From: Luzula sylvatica
Lineage: Eukaryota > Streptophyta > Magnoliopsida > Poales > Juncaceae
Assembly (NCBI GenBank): GCA_946800325.1
Contig: OX326956.1
Location: 72,985,087-73,049,086, forward strand
Length of the DNA: 64,000 nt
Direction: 5' to 3'
The notes beneath the pieces are model-generated. The model worked only from the letters and a program-made list of their open reading frames with translations. It had not been told where the DNA came from and did not search any database. This document shows, piece by piece, positions 63,611 to 64,000 of this stretch (its first letter is position 1; the number at the start of each line of letters is the position of its first letter). The position numbers and the translations under genes are program-made.

Positions 63611-64000
63611 ATTCCTCTCGTCGAGGCGAGCGATTTTGATATAAAGATCGTGCCATTTGGAGAAAGTATGAGAAAGTTACAATGTGATAATCCTCATATT
63701 CAATAATTCAGGATGAAATTACCAAAAAAACTGTATTTTCTGTTAATTCGGGTTCAAAATACATAATTTCCCAAATTCGGTCACGCTGCTGTATTCCTCT
63801 CGCCGGGGCGAGCGATTTTGATATAAAAATCGTGCCATTTGGAGAAAGACTGAGAAAGCCACAATTGGACAATCTTCGTATTCAATAATTCAAGAAGAAA
63901 ATACAAAAAAACAGTATTTTTTGTTAATTCGGGTTCAAAATACGTAATTTCCAAAATTCGGCCGAGCTGCTGCATTCCTCTCGTCGAGGCGAGCGATTTT

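Larger units (their letters stand above)
1..64000. repeat. Satellite DNA array, 364 bp A/B dimer of 182 bp monomers
   Basis: The window is tandem repeat from first to last base. The landmark atgtgataat that opens each A monomer recurs at 1, 365, 729 and so on. The step is 364 bp, apart from small homopolymer indels and a few rearranged units listed separately. About 350 monomers fit the window. No non-satellite insertion, transposon end or unique sequence was found, so all gaps between the other features are the same repeat. Monomer length, dimeric phase and higher-order repeats match what is known of centromeric satellites in animals and plants. The centromeric role is an inference, since nothing in the sequence proves kinetochore binding. 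The species is not identifiable from this sequence alone. Confidence 0.98.

Noticed and set aside
1..64000. CRISPR array
   Set aside because: Repeats are regular, but the repeat unit is 182/364 bp with no unique spacers: the whole unit repeats, spacers included. No cas genes are present.
1..64000. Transposable element or MITE origin of the monomer
   Set aside because: No terminal inverted repeats at monomer or dimer ends, no target-site duplications and no transposase or reverse transcriptase frame are visible. The internal dyads do not lie at unit ends. A remote origin from an element cannot be excluded but has no support here.

Overview
The whole 64 kb window is one uninterrupted tandem satellite array. 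I find no protein-coding gene, RNA gene, transposon or CRISPR array, and neither end of the array is reached. The basic unit is a 364 bp dimer of two related 182 bp monomers, A (phase set by 1-182) and B (183-364), repeated head to tail about 175 times. A monomer of about 180 bp, an A/B dimer, higher-order repeats and around 36% G+C are typical of centromeric or pericentromeric satellite DNA of a eukaryote. The retained CpGs suggest a genome with little CpG methylation, such as many insects, but I cannot name the organism and no flanking DNA helps.

Layout from variant markers aligned by hand. (I) About 1-15 kb: mixed higher-order repeats with offsets of 5460, 3276, 1093 and 2730 bp. All offsets are whole or half multiples of 364, plus 1 bp where a poly-A run grew. 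The 2730 bp repeat contains a hybrid monomer. (II) About 15.3-24.8 kb: a 2548 bp (7-dimer) repeat giving way to a regular 1456/1457 bp (4-dimer) repeat. (III) About 24.8-49 kb: a 1093 bp (3-dimer) repeat, then large tandem duplications of 4554, 4008 and about 4737 bp that overlap one another. The 4554 bp duplication has an exactly placed breakpoint at 33265-33281. (IV) About 49-64 kb: a more heterogeneous zone with many private substitutions, A/B exchange tracts, a 43 bp deletion, an out-of-phase hybrid, a 1093 bp duplication and a roughly 2.9/3.3 kb tandem duplication.

Inside each monomer there is conserved dyad structure: a large nested inverted repeat in the AT-rich half, and two short hairpins placed back to back in the GC-rich core. 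The two short hairpins are perfect in A and each carries one wobble change in B. Short minus-strand reading frames of 61-117 codons exist but are by-products of the repeat. Most open only where a point change removes a TGA, and 182 is not a multiple of 3, so no frame persists from unit to unit. The interest of the window lies in the array's structure and history, not in gene content.
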